Of a stretch of 64,000 nt of DNA, positions 61,987 through 64,000 are shown in pieces. How positions within the stretch are numbered: position 1 is the stretch's first letter; every line of letters begins with the position of its first letter. The translations under genes were made by a program, and so were the position numbers. The DNA is from Acidocella facilis ATCC 35904 (GTDB taxonomy: Bacteria; Pseudomonadota; Alphaproteobacteria; Acetobacterales; Acetobacteraceae), in contig NZ_JHYG01000003.1 of assembly GCF_000687875.1 (NCBI RefSeq), positions 248,001 through 312,000 on the forward strand, written 5' to 3'. The notes beneath the pieces were generated by a model. The model ran no database searches, was not told where the DNA came from, and saw only the letters and a program-made list of their open reading frames with translations.

Positions 61987-62868
61987 TCACCCCTTGCCGG
62001 CAGGCAGGAGCTCACTCAGGAGCCGGTTGGGAAAACGCCGCTTCTGGACGATGGCATAAAACGTCTCGGTCACGTCCTCGATCCGGCAATGCTCGACGAG
62101 AACCCCGGTATTCAGCTCATCGCGGACAACGATCGGCGGCACCAGGGTCACGCCCTCGCGCTCGCGCGCCAGCAAGCGCAGCATCGCCATGTCATCGACT
62201 TCGGCGAGGATGATGGGTCTGATCCCCGCCAGCTCAAGCACGCGGTCGAAGGCGACGCGGATATCGCTATCGAGGCTCGGCAAGAGAATGGGTTCGGAGC
62301 GCAGATCGTCCGGAAACTTGAACTTGCGCCGGGTTGCGCGCGGACGGCCGACCAGGCTGACAGGCTGTTCGTTGAGCAGATGATTGCGCAATGAGGACCG
62401 CGCGTCGCGCGGCGCGGCGCTGTTGGCCAGGACCACATCGAGGGCGTGCGCCTCCAGCTGAGCGAGCAGATCGCGGATATTGCCCGAGCGGACGATCAGC
62501 TCAACATCCGCCCGCCCTACCAGGGGGCGAAGGAATTCAAGCTGGAAATTTCGCGACAAGGTCGTCAGCGCGCCGACGCGCAGCCCCTGGCGGGTGGCCA
62601 GGGGCTGCCCGCGCAAGGTGCTCATGAGCTCCTCGCCCGCCTTGAACACCGTATCCGCATAGTCGAGCGCGATCCGGCCGGCTTCGGTCAGCACCAGCTT
62701 CCGGCCGGCGCGCTCGAAGAGCGGATGCCCGATCTGGTGTTCAAGCTTCTGAATTTGAACCGAAAGCGCTGATTGCGACAGATTCATCATCGCGGCCGCC
62801 CGGGTCAGGCCGCCGGCATGAACCACCGCCCAGAAATAGCGCAGATGATTATAGTTCAGATCCCTCAT
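61987..62868 (-). CDS. LysR-family regulator, divergent from dabB
   Basis: 293 residues, winged helix at 1-65 (LNYNHLRYFWAVVHAGGLTR; AAAMMNLSQSALSVQIQKLE), then effector domain; sequence tone is like NhaR/CynR-type members. It is divergent from a membrane NDH5-like gene with 104 bases between; inorganic carbon-uptake (DAB) loci commonly have a LysR gene in this position. Probable regulator of that locus. Confidence 0.9.
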   Translation of the reverse strand: MRDLNYNHLRYFWAVVHAGGLTRAAAMMNLSQSALSVQIQKLEHQIGHPLFERAGRKLVLTEAGRIALDYADTVFKAGEELMSTLRGQPLATRQGLRVGALTTLSRNFQLEFLRPLVGRADVELIVRSGNIRDLLAQLEAHALDVVLANSAAPRDARSSLRNHLLNEQPVSLVGRPRATRRKFKFPDDLRSEPILLPSLDSDIRVAFDRVLELAGIRPIILAEVDDMAMLRLLAREREGVTLVPPIVVRDELNTGVLVEHCRIEDVTETFYAIVQKRRFPNRLLSELLPAGKG

Positions 62869-62869
62869 A

Positions 62870-62889
62870 TCGTTCTATTAAAACGAACG
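62870..62889. promoter_or_regulatory. Candidate LysR operator
   Basis: TCGTT - 7 bases - AACGA, extended by CGTTC/GAACG, directly upstream of the LysR start in the divergent spacer. A/T-rich core as usual for LysR sites. Confidence 0.4.
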
Positions 62890-62972
62890 AATTTGCGCAA
62901 ACAATGAATTTTTTTCGGATTTCCCGATCAGCTACCACCCCCGGACAGTCTTTGCGTTTGAAGGGGATTTTC

Positions 62973-64000
62973 GTGCTGCCATTCCTCGCGCCGCTGCTGG
63001 CGCCGGTTCCGCTGCTCCTCGCCGGGGCAAGCGGCTTTTTCGATCCTGGGCCACGGCCCAAATACGCCCCGCTCCTGGCCGAAGCCGCCTCGCTTCTCGC
63101 CTTGCTCGCGGCGCTGGGGGCGGCCGGGAGCTTGCTCCTTCACGGTGCCGGCGATGGTCGCGTCATCGGCATTGAAGGTGCCGGCCTGTCCGTCCGGCTC
63201 GATGCCGTCAGCGTGGCCATGCTGCTGCTGGTGACGTTCGTGGGCTGGATCGTCGTGCGATATGCGCGCCGCTATCTGGATGGCGATGACCGGCAAGGCC
63301 GCTTCACCGCCTGGCTCTGCCTGACGCTGGCCGCCGTGGCGCTGCTGGTCACCGCCGGCAATCTGGTCCAGCTGGTCATCGCCTGGATCGCCACGAGCCT
63401 GTTCCTGCACAGGCTGTTGCTGTTCTATCCGCAGCGTGTCGCCGCGCGGCGGGCGGCGCGCAAGAAATTCATCACCGCGCGTCTTGGCGATGCCGCGCTT
63501 CTTGGCGCCGCGCTCTTGCTGGCGGCCGCTTACGGAAGTTTTCAAATCGGAACAATCTTGGCGGCGGCGCGGTCAGGCGCGGGTGGCGAGCTGGCCGTCG
63601 GCGCGGCTTCGCTCATCGCCGCCGCCGCGATGCTCAAATCGGCTCAGTTTCCCACCCATGGCTGGCTGACCGAAGTCGTGGAGGCGCCGACCCCGGTCTC
63701 GGCCCTGCTGCATGCGGGGGTGATCAATGCCGGCGGCTTCCTTCTGGTCCGCTTCGCCGATGTCATGCTGCTGGCGCCGGGCGTTCTCGCGGTGCTTGTC
63801 ATGGTCGGCGGCTTCACCGCGCTCTTTGGCAGTCTGGTGATGTTGACCCAGCCCGCCGTCAAAACCTCGCTTGCCTGGTCCACCGTGGCGCAGATGGGCT
63901 TCATGATCCTGGAATGCGGGCTGGCGCTGTTCCCGCTGGCGCTGCTGCACATCGTCGCCCACTCACTCTACAAGGCGCATTCCTTTCTGGCATCGGGCGG
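62973..64000 (+). CDS. dabB: DabB-type proton-conducting membrane subunit (NuoL/NDH5-like), cut by window end
   Basis: Open from GTG 62973 to the last base; 342 codons visible, no stop. GAAGGGG lies upstream of the GTG. Multiple hydrophobic helices; late visible stretch has SAQFPTHGWLTEVVEAPTPV then SALLHAGVINAGGFLLVR and LYKAHSFLASG, which match the NuoL/MrpA family, and in particular DabB, which lacks complex I partners. DabA (a DUF2309 protein) is expected just beyond the window. If so, the locus takes up inorganic carbon. Alternative: another stand-alone NuoL-like transporter. Confidence 0.8.
   Translation, partial: MLPFLAPLLAPVPLLLAGASGFFDPGPRPKYAPLLAEAASLLALLAALGAAGSLLLHGAGDGRVIGIEGAGLSVRLDAVSVAMLLLVTFVGWIVVRYARRYLDGDDRQGRFTAWLCLTLAAVALLVTAGNLVQLVIAWIATSLFLHRLLLFYPQRVAARRAARKKFITARLGDAALLGAALLLAAAYGSFQIGTILAAARSGAGGELAVGAASLIAAAAMLKSAQFPTHGWLTEVVEAPTPVSALLHAGVINAGGFLLVRFADVMLLAPGVLAVLVMVGGFTALFGSLVMLTQPAVKTSLAWSTVAQMGFMILECGLALFPLALLHIVAHSLYKAHSFLASG

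Noticed and set aside
1-64000. CRISPR arrays, tRNA or rRNA genes
   Set aside because: No regularly spaced repeats and no tRNA- or rRNA-like sequences were recognised in any spacer.

Overview
The window reads as chromosomal DNA of a GC-rich alphaproteobacterium. Most genes end their codons in G or C, and the gene set (Hint_2 surface protein, glcDEF, kdp with a separate kdpF, mdc malonate decarboxylase, dmeRF, tcuABC, otsAB with a GH15 enzyme) fits Acetobacteraceae, perhaps an acidophile such as Acidocella or Acidiphilium. That placement is inference from gene content, not a search result. There are no rRNA or tRNA genes, CRISPR arrays or intact insertion sequences that I can recognise.

Layout. 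1-4301: tail of a LivF-type ABC ATPase, then the glycolate oxidase operon glcDEF. 4323-10584: a 1716-residue protein fusing a secreted-type beta-rich region, a Hint domain and a family 4 glycosyltransferase; then a long spacer and a small lipoprotein. 10592-18391: the potassium operon, read right to left as a 27-residue membrane ORF, kdpF, kdpA, kdpB, kdpC, kdpD, kdpE. 18595-23210: cytochrome b561, then otsB, a GH15 hydrolase and otsA with overlapping ends. 23453-26400: a HerA-like ATPase and an AT-rich island holding one membrane protein between palindromes. 26407-30144: amine oxidase, LysR regulator, chromate transporter and an mgtC relic. 30275-35367: bacteriophytochrome, single-domain response regulator and hybrid kinase in one overlapping operon. 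35398-38064: amtB and the Ni/Co efflux pair dmeR-dmeF. 38115-42911: a GntR regulator and tcuABC (tricarballylate/citrate-like acid use), with a clear promoter and overlapping operator. 42963-48941: malonate decarboxylase operon mdcACDEGBH. 49176-53410: recQ, an EamA permease and a divergent MocR regulator. 53620-58575: flavin monooxygenase and zinc-type alcohol dehydrogenase behind a sigma-54-type promoter, next to an AcoR-like enhancer-binding protein. 58688-64000: OsmC, pirin, a photolyase-like protein with a DCC partner, and a LysR regulator divergent from a dabB-type gene that runs off the window.

Two families of dispersed palindromic repeats sit in spacers: a two-hairpin element bounded by TAGAGC/GCTCTA (three copies) and an A/T-tract hairpin element (three copies). 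The strongest candidates for something undescribed are the Hint-glycosyltransferase fusion, the 27-residue ORF that opens the kdp operon, the photolyase-like protein with its flavin domain first, and the palindrome-flanked AT-rich island.
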